Assembly (NCBI GenBank): GCA_038745585.1
Contig: JBCDLH010000012.1
Span: 52,836-116,835, forward strand
DNA from: HLUCCA09 sp038745585
Lineage (GTDB): Bacteria > Pseudomonadota > Alphaproteobacteria > Rhodobacterales > Rhodobacteraceae
Direction of reading: 5' to 3'
Length of the DNA: 64,000 bases
Made by a program: the position numbers and the translations under genes. Positions 16,395 to 25,252 of the stretch are shown piece after piece. How positions within the stretch are numbered: the stretch's first letter is position 1; each line of letters begins with the position of its first letter. The notes beneath the pieces were generated by a model. It did not search any database, was not told the origin of the DNA, and worked only from the letters and a program-made list of their open reading frames with translations.

Positions 16395-17405
16395 CTATGC
16401 AGCCCCGCTTTGCAGGCGGCGTTCCCGCGCAAGAAGGTCGATGCCGAGGTGATTGAGAAAGTGCAGGTGGTCGATAAAGATCCAGTTCTCGGCGAGGCGC
16501 TCACCATCGCGGCGATAGAGATCCACAATCCGCATGTCGGCCGTTTGAGTGCTGGCTGAGGTCAGCCCCATATAGCCGCCCTTCGGCCGCATGGTCAGGC
16601 TTGGCCAACCAAAGAACCCGCCAAAAGCACCCTCACCGCCACGGGTCTCGTGACCGTTATGGGAGAGAAAGTCGAGCCCCTCCTCGAACGGGCCCGTGTG
16701 CCCCACGAGATATCCATCGAAACTAAAGGACGCGCCGATCCCGCCCGGGCCCCACCAGAGCATGTCTTCGTGCCAATCGAGCGCGAGATCGGAGCGCAGC
16801 GTCCGGACGCCAGCGCTCACCAGACGGTCAATCATCCTGTCGATCAGAGCAAGTGTGGCCACGCCCTCGGCCGGGTCTTGCGCATCGTAGAGCAGCCCGT
16901 CATGGGTCATCGGTCCGGGCGTGATGAGTGTCGTGCCGGTACTTTGCGGGAGGCTCTCACAGCCCGCCTGGTGCATAAGGTTCATCAGGTCCACGAAATG
17001 CGCAGTCTCGGTGATGCGGCCATCCTCGACACGGTTGAACTCCGCGTATCGCAGGAAAGCCATCCGCCCGGTCGCGCGCAGCCCGAGAAACGGCTGGCGC
17101 CACAGGCCAAGCATGTGGCCCATCTCGACGACCCAAGTGCCGCTCTTGCCGGGCATGCCGTTTTCAAACGCCATAAAGATGTCGCGCCGGCGCTGCTGTG
17201 GACCGAAGGCCGTCTTGACCGGATCCCAATAGATTTCGGCGACAGCCTCGGCCCCGTTTTGCTCGTGAAACGGGTGCATGCCGCGCCAGAGCCAGCCGGG
17301 TGATGTTGTGGCCGCGAGCACCCGAGCCGAGGTGCCTGGCGCCGCTGCATCGAGCGCGCGCTCCAGGTCGAGCACGACGGCTTTGGCATTTTGAAGGTCG
17401 GTCAT
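16395..17405 (-). CDS. Two-domain SnoaL/NTF2-fold protein
   Basis: This 336-residue protein starts MTDLQNAKAVVLDLERAL. Two SnoaL-like (NTF2-fold) domains follow each other, about residues 10-150 (WLWRGMHPF, YAEFNRVEDGRITETAHFVDLMNLM) and 185-330 (ALDWHEDMLWWGPGGIGAS, DGERLAENWIFIDHLHFLNHLGIDLL). The last motif (NW-x5-h-x-LG-x-DL) recurs in the single-domain protein at 22129. No signal peptide, so cytosolic. SnoaL-fold proteins include cyclases, isomerases and hydratases; the reaction is unknown here. It is divergent from a second two-domain protein over a 167-bp region with a repeated 16-mer. Confidence 0.75.
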   Translation of the reverse strand: MTDLQNAKAVVLDLERALDAAAPGTSARVLAATTSPGWLWRGMHPFHEQNGAEAVAEIYWDPVKTAFGPQQRRRDIFMAFENGMPGKSGTWVVEMGHMLGLWRQPFLGLRATGRMAFLRYAEFNRVEDGRITETAHFVDLMNLMHQAGCESLPQSTGTTLITPGPMTHDGLLYDAQDPAEGVATLALIDRMIDRLVSAGVRTLRSDLALDWHEDMLWWGPGGIGASFSFDGYLVGHTGPFEEGLDFLSHNGHETRGGEGAFGGFFGWPSLTMRPKGGYMGLTSASTQTADMRIVDLYRRDGERLAENWIFIDHLHFLNHLGIDLLARERRLQSGAA

Positions 17406-17445
17406 CTCGGCGGCTCCCGTCGACGAAGCGTCAGCGCTTTGTGGA

Positions 17446-17461
17446 GAGATTACGTATGCGC
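17446..17461. promoter_or_regulatory. Candidate operator, copy 1 of a 16-bp repeated word
   Basis: GAGATTACGTATGCGC lies 41 bp upstream of the minus-strand SnoaL gene. It recurs with one mismatch at 17534. Two copies 88 bp apart, in the same orientation, flank the divergent promoters. The LacI-type regulator at 22585 is the obvious candidate to bind them. Confidence 0.45.
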
Positions 17462-17533
17462 ACGCGTTTCGGCAATGCTGCTTTGCGGTCGTACGCCCAG
17501 CAAGAAAAGCTTGCGTCCAGCATAGCTCACGAT

Positions 17534-17549
17534 GAGACTACGTATGCGC
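17534..17549. promoter_or_regulatory. Candidate operator, copy 2 of a 16-bp repeated word
   Basis: GAGACTACGTATGCGC lies 24 bp before the start of the plus-strand SnoaL/ABC operon. It matches copy 1 at 15 of 16 positions and contains the palindrome TACGTA. The position would allow direct promoter blocking, or looping between the two copies. Confidence 0.45.
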
Positions 17550-17572
17550 GATAAAGCGAATCGAGGACGTAG

Positions 17573-18757
17573 ATGACCCCAAGCGGCCCGGCCACAGCTC
17601 AAGCAGTTCAACCCGAAGCGGCATCGCCGAGCCCGGTGTCGCGCACCAAACTTCGCTTCGATCCGCTGGACGACCGGCACATGCCGACCGACTTCTCGAT
17701 CTCGCTCGAGGCCTATCGCCGCGGCGGAACGGACAAGTTCCTCGCCTCCGCACCCGAGCACGCAAAGACGCAGCCGATGACCGGGTTTGAGCCGACCTAC
17801 GTCAACATCGTCGACTATATTGTGCGGATCACCCACCGGATCTGGGAAGAAAAGGACATCGGCTATATCTACGACACGTATTCGCACGATTGTCGGGTGT
17901 GGGACGATGTCGGCCTGCAATACGGGCGAGATAAGATCGTGGCCGACACCGTCCACACCAACAATGCGATCCCCGACATTCGCTTGGTGGCCGATGAGGT
18001 GATCTGGGCGGGCGATGCCGAGGCGAGCTTTCACACCTCTCACCGCACCATGATCCTCGGCACGAATACGGGCTTTAGCCGCTTCGGCGCGCCGACGAAC
18101 CGGCCCGTGCGCCTCCTCTGCATCGCCAATTGCGTGGCGCGCGACAACGAGATCTACGACGAGCACGTGGCCTACGACACCGCAGCGATGATCCGGCAAC
18201 TCGGATTTGACGTGGCCGAGACGGCCAAACGCGCCGCTGCCGGCCGGGCCGATGGCCCCTTCGCGCCAAACTTTGCCGCTGCCGAGCCGAAACGCCTTAC
18301 CGGTCAAGGCAAGCCCGCGCGCCGCACGATCCCGAAGCCGTCGGACGGGATCCGCGACTTCGCCACCACCGCGATCGACACGATCTGGAACGGGCGCGAC
18401 TTTGCGGCGATGGAGAAGATCTACGCCCCCGATGTCGTGTTCGAGGGCTCCACGGGGCGCGTTTATCGCGGGGTCGGCCAGCTGCGCAGTCATGTCCTCT
18501 CGATGCTGGCAATGTTTCCCAATCTCGCGATGACCGTCGACGACCTCTATTGGATGGGCAACGCCGAGGATGGCTATCTCGTCTCGATACGCTGGGGCGG
18601 GATTGGCGCGCATCGCGGCCACGGCCCCTACGGCGAACCGACCGGACGCGAGACCCACCTTTGGGGCATCACGCAATGGCTGATCGAAGACGACCAGATC
18701 CAGAAGGAATGGACGGTATTCAATGAGTTCGGGGTCCTGATGCAGCTTCTCGGCTGA
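17573..18757 (+). CDS. Two-domain SnoaL/NTF2-fold protein, first gene of ABC operon
   Basis: This 394-residue protein has an N-terminal extension of about 60 residues, then NTF2-fold domain 1 (VNIVDYIVRITHRIWEEKDIGYIYD... to about 205) and domain 2 (about 255-390: GIRDFATTAIDTIWNGRDFAAMEKIYAPDVVFEG, ending KEWTVFNEFGVLMQLLG). Domain 2 has the usual SnoaL layout of a short helix, YAPDVVFEG and a closing tryptophan strand. No signal peptide. It is read with the solute-binding protein 50 bp downstream and two permeases, so its substrate is probably what the importer brings in. Related to the divergent protein at 16395 but not its duplicate. Confidence 0.75.
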   Translation: MTPSGPATAQAVQPEAASPSPVSRTKLRFDPLDDRHMPTDFSISLEAYRRGGTDKFLASAPEHAKTQPMTGFEPTYVNIVDYIVRITHRIWEEKDIGYIYDTYSHDCRVWDDVGLQYGRDKIVADTVHTNNAIPDIRLVADEVIWAGDAEASFHTSHRTMILGTNTGFSRFGAPTNRPVRLLCIANCVARDNEIYDEHVAYDTAAMIRQLGFDVAETAKRAAAGRADGPFAPNFAAAEPKRLTGQGKPARRTIPKPSDGIRDFATTAIDTIWNGRDFAAMEKIYAPDVVFEGSTGRVYRGVGQLRSHVLSMLAMFPNLAMTVDDLYWMGNAEDGYLVSIRWGGIGAHRGHGPYGEPTGRETHLWGITQWLIEDDQIQKEWTVFNEFGVLMQLLG

Positions 18758-18807
18758 TCCCGGACGCATCCCGCCGGCGCGCCCGGCGCAACAGCAGGGA
18801 GACTAAA

Positions 18808-20055
18808 ATGACGAAACGTGTGCTCGTCGCGGCCGTTGCCGCCGCCCTTCCCGCCCTTTTTGTGCCGTCCGCTGCCCTGGCGGCGTGCGAGGTCGAGGGG
18901 CAAGGTGAGGTCAACGTGATCTCCAACTTCTTTGAAACGCTAGAGCTTCTGGGCCAAAAGATGGAGGAATGCGAAGGCGATGGCGTGACGGTCGACGTCA
19001 AGCTGACAACAGAGCACCGCCCGGAAACAGAGCAAGCCTTTGCGGCCGGTGCCTCGCCCTTCGACGCCGCCGCGGTCGCCAATTCCTCGATCACGATGCT
19101 GCAGGCCGAGGGGCAGCTGCTGCCGCTCAACGATCTCGTAGAGAAGTATCGCGACACCTACAATATCGAGGATCAGATGCTGATCCGCTTCGGCGAGGAC
19201 ATCATGGCTGTCGCGTTCATGGTCAACGCGCAGCATCTGTTTTACCGCAAGGATCTCTTCGAAAAGTACGGCATCGCCGTGCCCACCACGTGGGATGAGG
19301 TGTTGGCAGCGGCGGAGGTGCTCGAAGGCGCCGAAGAGGTGGCGCATCCTTACGGCGCGGCTTTCGGCAACTCCTGGGAACTTGCCAACGAATACGTCAA
19401 TCTCCTCCTCGGCAATGGGGGCGATCTCTTCGATCCTGTCACGTCGGAGCCCACCTTCGAGACGCCGGAGGCCATCGCTGCGCTCGAAACCCTCGGCGCG
19501 CTCTTCGAGCACATGTCGCCCAACGCGATGTCGATGGATTTCGGCGACGTTAAGCGCCAACTCCAACAGGGCGACGTCGCAATGGCGATCCTCTGGGGCG
19601 ACCAGGCACCGACCATGGATGACGCAGGCGAGAGCACCGTCGTTGGCCAGATCGGCTTTGCCCCCGCGCCGGCGTTTGAGGCGGGTGGCGTGCCCTCCTC
19701 GACCTTTTGGTGGGACGGCTACGTGATCCCGAAAAACCTCGACGGCGATCCGGACCTGACCTTCCAGGTGATCATGCACGCGTTGTCGGATGCCACTGTC
19801 GAAGAGAACAACGACACGACGCTTTGGATCCGGTCGAACTATGAGCCGACCAGCTATACCGAGGCGATCACCGAAACAGTGATGCAGGGCACCCCGCCCT
19901 ATCCGATGAACCCGCAGGCCTCCCTCGCTCACTCGGCCATTGGCGAGAATATCGCCGATTTCATCACTGGCTCGGAAAGTGCTGAACAAGCGCTCGCCGA
20001 CGCAGCCGCGGCCTACCGGGCGGCAGCGCGCGATGCCGGGCTCTTGAACGAGTGA
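18808..20055 (+). CDS. ABC transporter solute-binding protein, family 1 (sugar type)
   Basis: This 415-residue protein has a signal peptide (VLVAAVAAALPALFVPSAALAA, cut near residue 26). Family-1 features are FDAAAVANSSITMLQAEGQLLPL, FYRKDLFEKYGIAVPTTWDEVLAAAE (about 150-175) and a QGDVAMAILWGDQAPTM segment near 255. It is the periplasmic receptor of the importer encoded with the two MalF/MalG-like permeases. SD-like GGGAG precedes the ATG. The ligand is unknown; sugars and polyols are usual, but the SnoaL partners suggest something less ordinary. Confidence 0.88.
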   Translation: MTKRVLVAAVAAALPALFVPSAALAACEVEGQGEVNVISNFFETLELLGQKMEECEGDGVTVDVKLTTEHRPETEQAFAAGASPFDAAAVANSSITMLQAEGQLLPLNDLVEKYRDTYNIEDQMLIRFGEDIMAVAFMVNAQHLFYRKDLFEKYGIAVPTTWDEVLAAAEVLEGAEEVAHPYGAAFGNSWELANEYVNLLLGNGGDLFDPVTSEPTFETPEAIAALETLGALFEHMSPNAMSMDFGDVKRQLQQGDVAMAILWGDQAPTMDDAGESTVVGQIGFAPAPAFEAGGVPSSTFWWDGYVIPKNLDGDPDLTFQVIMHALSDATVEENNDTTLWIRSNYEPTSYTEAITETVMQGTPPYPMNPQASLAHSAIGENIADFITGSESAEQALADAAAAYRAAARDAGLLNE

Positions 20056-20116
20056 GCGACGCGGCGCTTCGCACGGTCCGGCCCGTGCGGGCGCGCTCCG
20101 CCCAGCGGCCACGCCG

Positions 20117-21166
20117 ATGAAACGGCGGACGTTCTTTGCCTTTGTTGCGCCCTCCGTCGTGTCGATGGTGGTGCTGATCGCACTGCCGCTCGTCGGCGTG
20201 ATCTACCTGGCGGTGCATCAGTCGCGTGTGCAGACCGAGCTTACCGAGGTCACCACCTCGGTGCCGCTCTTCGGCGGGATTGTGCGCGAAGAAACCCGCA
20301 TCGTCCCTCAACCAGTTCTTGGCGAGGATGGCCGCGCCATCGTCCTTTGGGAATTTGTCGGCACCGACAATCTGCGTCGCGCGGCCGAAATCGACGGGCT
20401 TGGCGATGTGATCGAAAAATCGCGCGAGGCGGGCTCCATCCGCGGTTTCATCGCAGCACTCCACCGCGAAATAACCGATGCCGATTTCTGGTCGGCGCTC
20501 GAATTCACACTGATCTACACTTTTGTGACGACACCGCTGATCCTGATCCTCGGGCTCGCCCTCGCGCTCGGGGTCGACCGCGTGTCTAAGCGCGCCCGCG
20601 GGACGATGGTCTTTGTGACGCTCTTGCCGATGATCGTGACGCCGGTCGTGTCGTCGCTTGCGGTCTATTGGATGTTTCTCGATGGCGGCGTGATCCCGGC
20701 GGCGATTTCGGCCCTGGGCTTTGACACCTTCTATTTTTTGGGAAGCCAGGGCACGATCCGCACTGTGATCGTCGCTTATGGCGTGTGGTTCGCCACGCCC
20801 TTTGCCTTCATTCTCTATTTCGCGGCGCTGCAGACCGTTCCGCAGGACCCGCTGGAGGCTGCGATCATAGATGGGGCGAATGCGTGGCAGCGGCTGCGCT
20901 ATGTGGTCTTGCCGCATCTCGCGCCGATCACGGCGGTCATCACGCTGATCCATGTAATGGATGCCTACCGCGTCTTTGAGCCGATCCTCGTTTTCGGCAG
21001 CCGCGTCTTTGCAAACTCCGTGCAATATCTGACGTATTACACGCTCGCCTTCGAGGACAACATACACAAGGCGGCGGCCTATGCGCTACTGACGGTTGCG
21101 GGCGTCGTGGTGCTCCTCGTTCCCGTCCTCATCCGGACCTACCGCGATCAAAGGGCGGGCCAGTGA
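20117..21166 (+). CDS. ABC transporter permease, MalF-type
   Basis: This 349-residue membrane protein has a first TM helix at about 4-32 and a periplasmic insert of about 90 residues. Five more TM helices follow, from about residue 130 to the end. The ATPase-docking EAA loop is visible as AAIIDGANAWQRLRYVVLPHL near residue 250. It forms a heterodimeric channel with the next gene, whose GTG start overlaps its stop (GTGA, 21163-21166). No ATP-binding subunit is encoded in the cluster, so a shared MsmK/UgpC-type ATPase from elsewhere is probably used. Confidence 0.9.
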   Translation: MKRRTFFAFVAPSVVSMVVLIALPLVGVIYLAVHQSRVQTELTEVTTSVPLFGGIVREETRIVPQPVLGEDGRAIVLWEFVGTDNLRRAAEIDGLGDVIEKSREAGSIRGFIAALHREITDADFWSALEFTLIYTFVTTPLILILGLALALGVDRVSKRARGTMVFVTLLPMIVTPVVSSLAVYWMFLDGGVIPAAISALGFDTFYFLGSQGTIRTVIVAYGVWFATPFAFILYFAALQTVPQDPLEAAIIDGANAWQRLRYVVLPHLAPITAVITLIHVMDAYRVFEPILVFGSRVFANSVQYLTYYTLAFEDNIHKAAAYALLTVAGVVVLLVPVLIRTYRDQRAGQ

Positions 21167-21999
21167 AAGCGCGACTCTCGCCGACTGCGCGGGCGCTCTC
21201 GAGCCTTGGCCTCGGCGCCTGGTTCGTGGTCGCACTTTTGCCCTTTGCCTGGATGTTCTTGATCTCGTTCCGCCAGCCGGTGGACGCGTTCTCGACGCCG
21301 CCAAAGCTCTTTACGCCGATGACGTTCCAGAACTTCATCCATGTCTGGGTCGAGGATGCGTTCTGGGTCTACGGGCTGAACACGATCATCGTTACGGTGG
21401 CGACGATGGCGGTGTCGCTCACGATCGGGTGCTTGGCGGGCTATGCGCTCGCGCGCTATCGGGGCGCGCTCGGCTTTTGGCTCTTGATCGCGGCGCTTGT
21501 CTTTCGCGCGATGCCGCACGTCGTGCTGCTCACGGCCTACCGCCCGGCCTTCTTCGAGCTGGGGATCTGGAGCCGCTACGAGACCCTGATCGTCGTCCTC
21601 GTCGCAATAAATCAGCCCTTCACGATCTGGATGCTGCGCGCCTTTTTCATGTCGATCCCGCCGGAGCTCGACGAGGCTGCGATGGTCGACGGCTGCTCGC
21701 GCTGGGGCGCATTCCGGCGGGTAATCATCCCCGTGATGTGGCCGGGGATCGTCACGGCGGGGCTCTTTAGCTTCCTACTCGCCTACAACGATTTCATCAT
21801 ATCGAGCCAGCTCATGAACGGCGATATGGCCACGATGACGGCCGCCCTTGGCAATTACATGGGCCAGAACCAGAGCGTCGAACGGCTGATGCACGGGATC
21901 GCGGGGGCGGTCTCGATCACGCTGCCAATCATCGTGCTGGTCTACGCGTTCCAAAAGCAGATCGTCGCCGGCATGACCGCCGGCGCCACTAAGGGCTGA
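21163..21999 (+). CDS. ABC transporter permease, MalG-type
   Basis: This 278-residue membrane protein has six TM helices and the EAA loop EAAMVDGCSRWGAFRRVIIP near residue 170. It starts at GTG, coupled to the MalF-type gene. The last codons (GMTAGATKG and stop) are part of a 32-bp unit that is repeated in tandem three more times beyond the stop. It is the partner channel subunit of the importer. Confidence 0.9.
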   Translation: MKARLSPTARALSSLGLGAWFVVALLPFAWMFLISFRQPVDAFSTPPKLFTPMTFQNFIHVWVEDAFWVYGLNTIIVTVATMAVSLTIGCLAGYALARYRGALGFWLLIAALVFRAMPHVVLLTAYRPAFFELGIWSRYETLIVVLVAINQPFTIWMLRAFFMSIPPELDEAAMVDGCSRWGAFRRVIIPVMWPGIVTAGLFSFLLAYNDFIISSQLMNGDMATMTAALGNYMGQNQSVERLMHGIAGAVSITLPIIVLVYAFQKQIVAGMTAGATKG

Positions 22000-22097
22000 C
22001 CGGCATGACCGCCGGCGTCACTAAGGGCTGACCTCCGGGAACGCCAGCGCCACTAAGGGATAACCGGCATAACGGCCGCAACCACCAAGGGGCGAAC
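21970..22097 (+). repeat. Four tandem 32-bp units covering the 3' end of the permease gene and its downstream spacer
   Basis: Units start near 21970, 22002, 22034 and 22066. The first two are almost identical (GGCATGACCGCCGGCG, then CACTAAGGGCTGAC). The third and fourth are progressively diverged but keep CCACYAAGGG at exact 32-bp spacing (22050, 22082). The first unit encodes the last permease residues and its stop, so the spacer appears to have grown by duplicating coding sequence. Confidence 0.8.
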
Positions 22098-22128
22098 CCG
22101 CAGTACCACTCAAGCGATGGAGAGACCC

Positions 22129-22575
22129 ATGACCGCCACAGACAACGTCAAACTCGTGCAAGACATGTACGACGCCCTGAACAGCCAGGACCTTGATGCC
22201 CATGACCGCTATTGGCACGCGGACATGATCTGGCACGGCCCCCCGGGCTTTGGAGACATCCACGGTCTCACAGCCTTTAAGCGGGATGTGATGGTCCCAT
22301 TCTACACCGCCTTCCCCGATTATCACGCCAAGAACGATATCGAATTCGCCGACGAGACGTGGGTCGCCGCCACAGGATTTCTGACTGGCACGCATAAAGG
22401 CCCCTATCTTGGCCTGGCGCCGACCGGAAAGCCGATGCGCATGCGATTTTCGGATTTCTGGCTGGTCAAGGACGGCAAGCTTGCCGAAAACTGGGTCATG
22501 GTCGATCAGATCGACGTTCTGAAACAGCTCGGTGTGGATCTGATGGCGCATATTCCGCAAACGGCGGCAGCCTAG
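22129..22575 (+). CDS. Single-domain SnoaL/NTF2-fold protein
   Basis: This 148-residue protein is read from ATG 22129, which has GGAGAG just upstream; an ATG at 22117 overlaps that ribosome-binding site. It shows the SnoaL layout VQDMYDALNSQDLDAHDRYWHADMIWHGP, GTHKGPYLGLAPTGKPM and DFWLVKDGKLAENWVMVDQIDVLKQLGVDLM. The His/Asp/Trp residues lining the pocket in the family are present. It is the last enzyme-like gene before the LacI regulator. Its C-terminal motif is shared with the 16395 protein, supporting a common pathway. Confidence 0.8.
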   Translation: MTATDNVKLVQDMYDALNSQDLDAHDRYWHADMIWHGPPGFGDIHGLTAFKRDVMVPFYTAFPDYHAKNDIEFADETWVAATGFLTGTHKGPYLGLAPTGKPMRMRFSDFWLVKDGKLAENWVMVDQIDVLKQLGVDLMAHIPQTAAA

Positions 22576-22584
22576 AGCCGGTCC

Positions 22585-23613
22585 ATGACGCGCAAGCGCG
22601 GGGGCAAGGTCACATCGGTCGACGTGGCGCGCCATGTCGGCGTGTCCCAATCGGCCGTCAGCCGAGCCTTCGCCCCCGGGCCCAAACATCGCGGCGTCTC
22701 GCCCGAGACCCGCGCGCGCATCCTCGCGGCGGCTGACGAGCTAGGCTATCGCCCCAACGCCATGGCACGCTCCCTGGTCGGGCAGCGCTCGCGCATCATC
22801 GCGGTGCTGTTTTCGTATCTCGACAATCCGTTCTATGCGATCGCGCTGGAAAAGCTTTGCCTGGCGTTGCAAGCCGAGGGCTATCACGCGCTCGTCGTGA
22901 TGATGCCCGATACAATCGAGGGCACGGAGCGCACGGTGTCGGATCTCTTAGGCTATCAGGTCGACGGGATCATCACGGCCTCTGTCGAGCTGCCCTCGCG
23001 ACTGTGCCTCTACTGCCGCGACGAAGGGATCCCAGTCGTTATGTTCAATCGCGTGCAGGACGACCCGACGCTTGCCTCCGTGACCACCGACAACGTGGCC
23101 GGGGGCCGCCTTGCCGCGCGCAAGCTCGTGGAGGACGGGCACACGCGTATCGCGCTCCTCGCCGGGTGGGAGCGCGCATCGACCAACCGCGATAGGGAGT
23201 TTGGATTTAGGGCTGAGCTTGCCGTCCATGACGCGCCGCTCCATGCCCGCGCCGTGGGGCACTTTCACCTCGGCCACACCCGCACCGCGATCTCGGAGCT
23301 CGCGCATTTGGATGCGCCGCCTGACGCCGTTTTCGTTGCAAACGATTACATGGCGCTGGAAGCGCTGTCGGCCCTGCGCCATGTCCATGGCGTCGACGTG
23401 CCTGGCGAAATGGCCGTCATCGGGTTTGACGACGTGCCCCGAGCGGCCTTGCCGGAGTTTGACCTGACGACGGTGCGTCAGCCTTTGGAGCGCATGGTCG
23501 AAAATGCCGTACGGGTTCTCGTCCGCTCGCTCGATGCACCGGGCGACGATGCCGAACACCTCGCCCTCATGCCGCGGCTGATCGCACGCGGGAGCACGCG
23601 AAACAGGACTTAG
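22585..23613 (+). CDS. LacI-family transcriptional regulator
   Basis: This 342-residue protein has an N-terminal LacI helix-turn-helix (TSVDVARHVGVSQSAVSRAF, about 10-29, then a hinge around ARSLVGQ). A periplasmic-binding-protein-like effector domain follows (IIAVLFSYLDNPFYA, DGIITASVELPS, IGFDDVPRAALPEFDLTTVRQP). It begins 9 bp after the last SnoaL gene, so it is probably co-transcribed with the ABC/SnoaL operon and autoregulates it. The 16-bp words at 17446 and 17534 are candidate binding sites. Confidence 0.9.
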   Translation: MTRKRGGKVTSVDVARHVGVSQSAVSRAFAPGPKHRGVSPETRARILAAADELGYRPNAMARSLVGQRSRIIAVLFSYLDNPFYAIALEKLCLALQAEGYHALVVMMPDTIEGTERTVSDLLGYQVDGIITASVELPSRLCLYCRDEGIPVVMFNRVQDDPTLASVTTDNVAGGRLAARKLVEDGHTRIALLAGWERASTNRDREFGFRAELAVHDAPLHARAVGHFHLGHTRTAISELAHLDAPPDAVFVANDYMALEALSALRHVHGVDVPGEMAVIGFDDVPRAALPEFDLTTVRQPLERMVENAVRVLVRSLDAPGDDAEHLALMPRLIARGSTRNRT

Positions 23614-23845
23614 CAGAGACACGTCGCGCCCCATGGTCTGCTCCTCTGGGGCAGGCCGGGTCGCGCGGTTCTCGCCTTGGCGCTTTGGTAAACGCGCATT
23701 CGCGATGGAGGCTGTGCGTCGGGCCAACGGTCTACGCTGACGCATCGATACAAACGAACGTTCTTATTCGCCTCTGCATATGGCGCCGATGAGGAATACT
23801 TTCCTATGTTTCTGCCAGAACGTGACCAAGGCAGAGACCAAGGAC

Positions 23846-25252
23846 ATGCAGCATTTTCCAATTTTTCTCGCGGTCGCCGGGCGGCGGGTGGTCGTCTCGG
23901 GCGGCGGCGAGGCCGCATTGGCAAAGCTGCGTCTCTTGATAAAGACCGAGGCGCATCTCTCTGTCTTTGCCGACGCGCCGGCGCCCGAGATCGTGGCCTG
24001 GGCCGAGGCGGGTCAACTGCGCCTCGTGCACCGCGCATTAGAGGCCGGCGACGCGCTCTGTGCTGCGCTCTTCTATGCTGCGAACGAAGACGACGCCGAG
24101 GACGCGCGCGTTGCCGCCTTGGCGCGGGCTGACGGTGCGCTCGTCAACATCGTCGACAATTTGCAGGACAGCGCCTTTATCACGCCGGCCATCGTCGACC
24201 GGGATCCGGTGACGGTCGCCGTTGGGACAGAGGGGGCGGCGCCCGTCCTCGCCCGCGCGATCAAAGCCGATCTCGAAGAGCGCTTGCCGGCGTCGCTTGG
24301 CCCCCTTGCGCGCATCGGCAAAGCGTTTCGACGGATGGCAGAGGCCCTGCCCGTGGGGCGCGCGCGGCGCGATTTCTGGCGTGATTACTATTTCGCCGAG
24401 GGTCCAAAGGCCGTCGCAAACGGGGAGGACGCCACCCGAGACGCCCTCGACGCGCTGCTCACGCGCCACCTCGCCCGCGCGGCGCGGCCGGGGTATGTGG
24501 CCTTTGTCGGCGCGGGGCCGGGTGACCCCGAGCTCTTGACGCTGAGGGCACGCCGCGCCCTCGATGAGGCCGATGTTGTGATCCACGACCGGCTCGTGGC
24601 GCCCGAAATCCTGGAGCTTGCGCGCCGCGAAGCGCTGATAATCGACGCGGGAAAGGAGGGCTACGGCCCCTCCATGAAGCAGGCTGACATCAACGACTTG
24701 ATTGTCGAACACGCCCAAGCGGGCGCGCAGGTCGTACGGCTGAAGTCCGGCGATGCGTCTGTATTTGGTCGCCTCGACGAAGAGATGGACGCCTGCGACG
24801 CCGGTGGCATCGGCTTTCATATCGTGCCAGGGATCACCTCGGCCTCGGCCGCCGTCGCGACCCTCGGTCAAAGCCTCACGCGGCGCGGGCGCAACTCTTC
24901 TATCCGGTTCGTCACCGGACGCGACATGGACGGGTTTGCCGACCAGGACTGGGCCGCGCTCTCGCGCCCTGGCGAGGTCGCGGCGATCTATATGGGCAAG
25001 CGCGCGGCGCGCTTTATCCAAGGGCGGCTGATGATGCATGGCGCCGACCGGGCGACGCCAGTTACGATCGTCGAAAACGCCTCCCGTCCCGACCAGCGCG
25101 TCCTGGCGACCACCCTCGAACGCCTGCCGACCGACCTCTCCGGTGCCCAGATGTCGGGCCCTGCGCTCACCCTCTACGGCCTTGCCCCGCGGGCCGCTGC
25201 GCACGCGCTCGACACCCTCGCCACACGCCAGGACACAAAGGAGCACGCCTGA
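23846..25252 (+). CDS. cysG: Siroheme synthase CysG (uroporphyrin-III C-methyltransferase, precorrin-2 dehydrogenase and ferrochelatase)
   Basis: This 468-residue protein has an N-terminal NAD-binding dehydrogenase/chelatase half (MQHFPIFLAVAGRRVVVSGGG, residues 1-205). The C-terminal SUMT methyltransferase half follows (VAFVGAGPGDPELLTLRA near 220, RLKSGDASVFGR near 295, PGITSASAA near 325). It makes siroheme for the sulfite reductase downstream. The ATG at 23846 follows AAGGAC. Its stop overlaps the DUF2849 start by one base. The 232-bp upstream gap contains the palindrome GAACGTTC (23756-23763), a possible regulator site. Confidence 0.93.
   Translation: MQHFPIFLAVAGRRVVVSGGGEAALAKLRLLIKTEAHLSVFADAPAPEIVAWAEAGQLRLVHRALEAGDALCAALFYAANEDDAEDARVAALARADGALVNIVDNLQDSAFITPAIVDRDPVTVAVGTEGAAPVLARAIKADLEERLPASLGPLARIGKAFRRMAEALPVGRARRDFWRDYYFAEGPKAVANGEDATRDALDALLTRHLARAARPGYVAFVGAGPGDPELLTLRARRALDEADVVIHDRLVAPEILELARREALIIDAGKEGYGPSMKQADINDLIVEHAQAGAQVVRLKSGDASVFGRLDEEMDACDAGGIGFHIVPGITSASAAVATLGQSLTRRGRNSSIRFVTGRDMDGFADQDWAALSRPGEVAAIYMGKRAARFIQGRLMMHGADRATPVTIVENASRPDQRVLATTLERLPTDLSGAQMSGPALTLYGLAPRAAAHALDTLATRQDTKEHA

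Noticed and set aside
16266..23613. Genomic island inserted at tRNA-His
   Set aside because: The SnoaL/ABC cluster follows the tRNA directly, but no integrase and no second copy of the tRNA 3' end were found to the right, and composition does not change.
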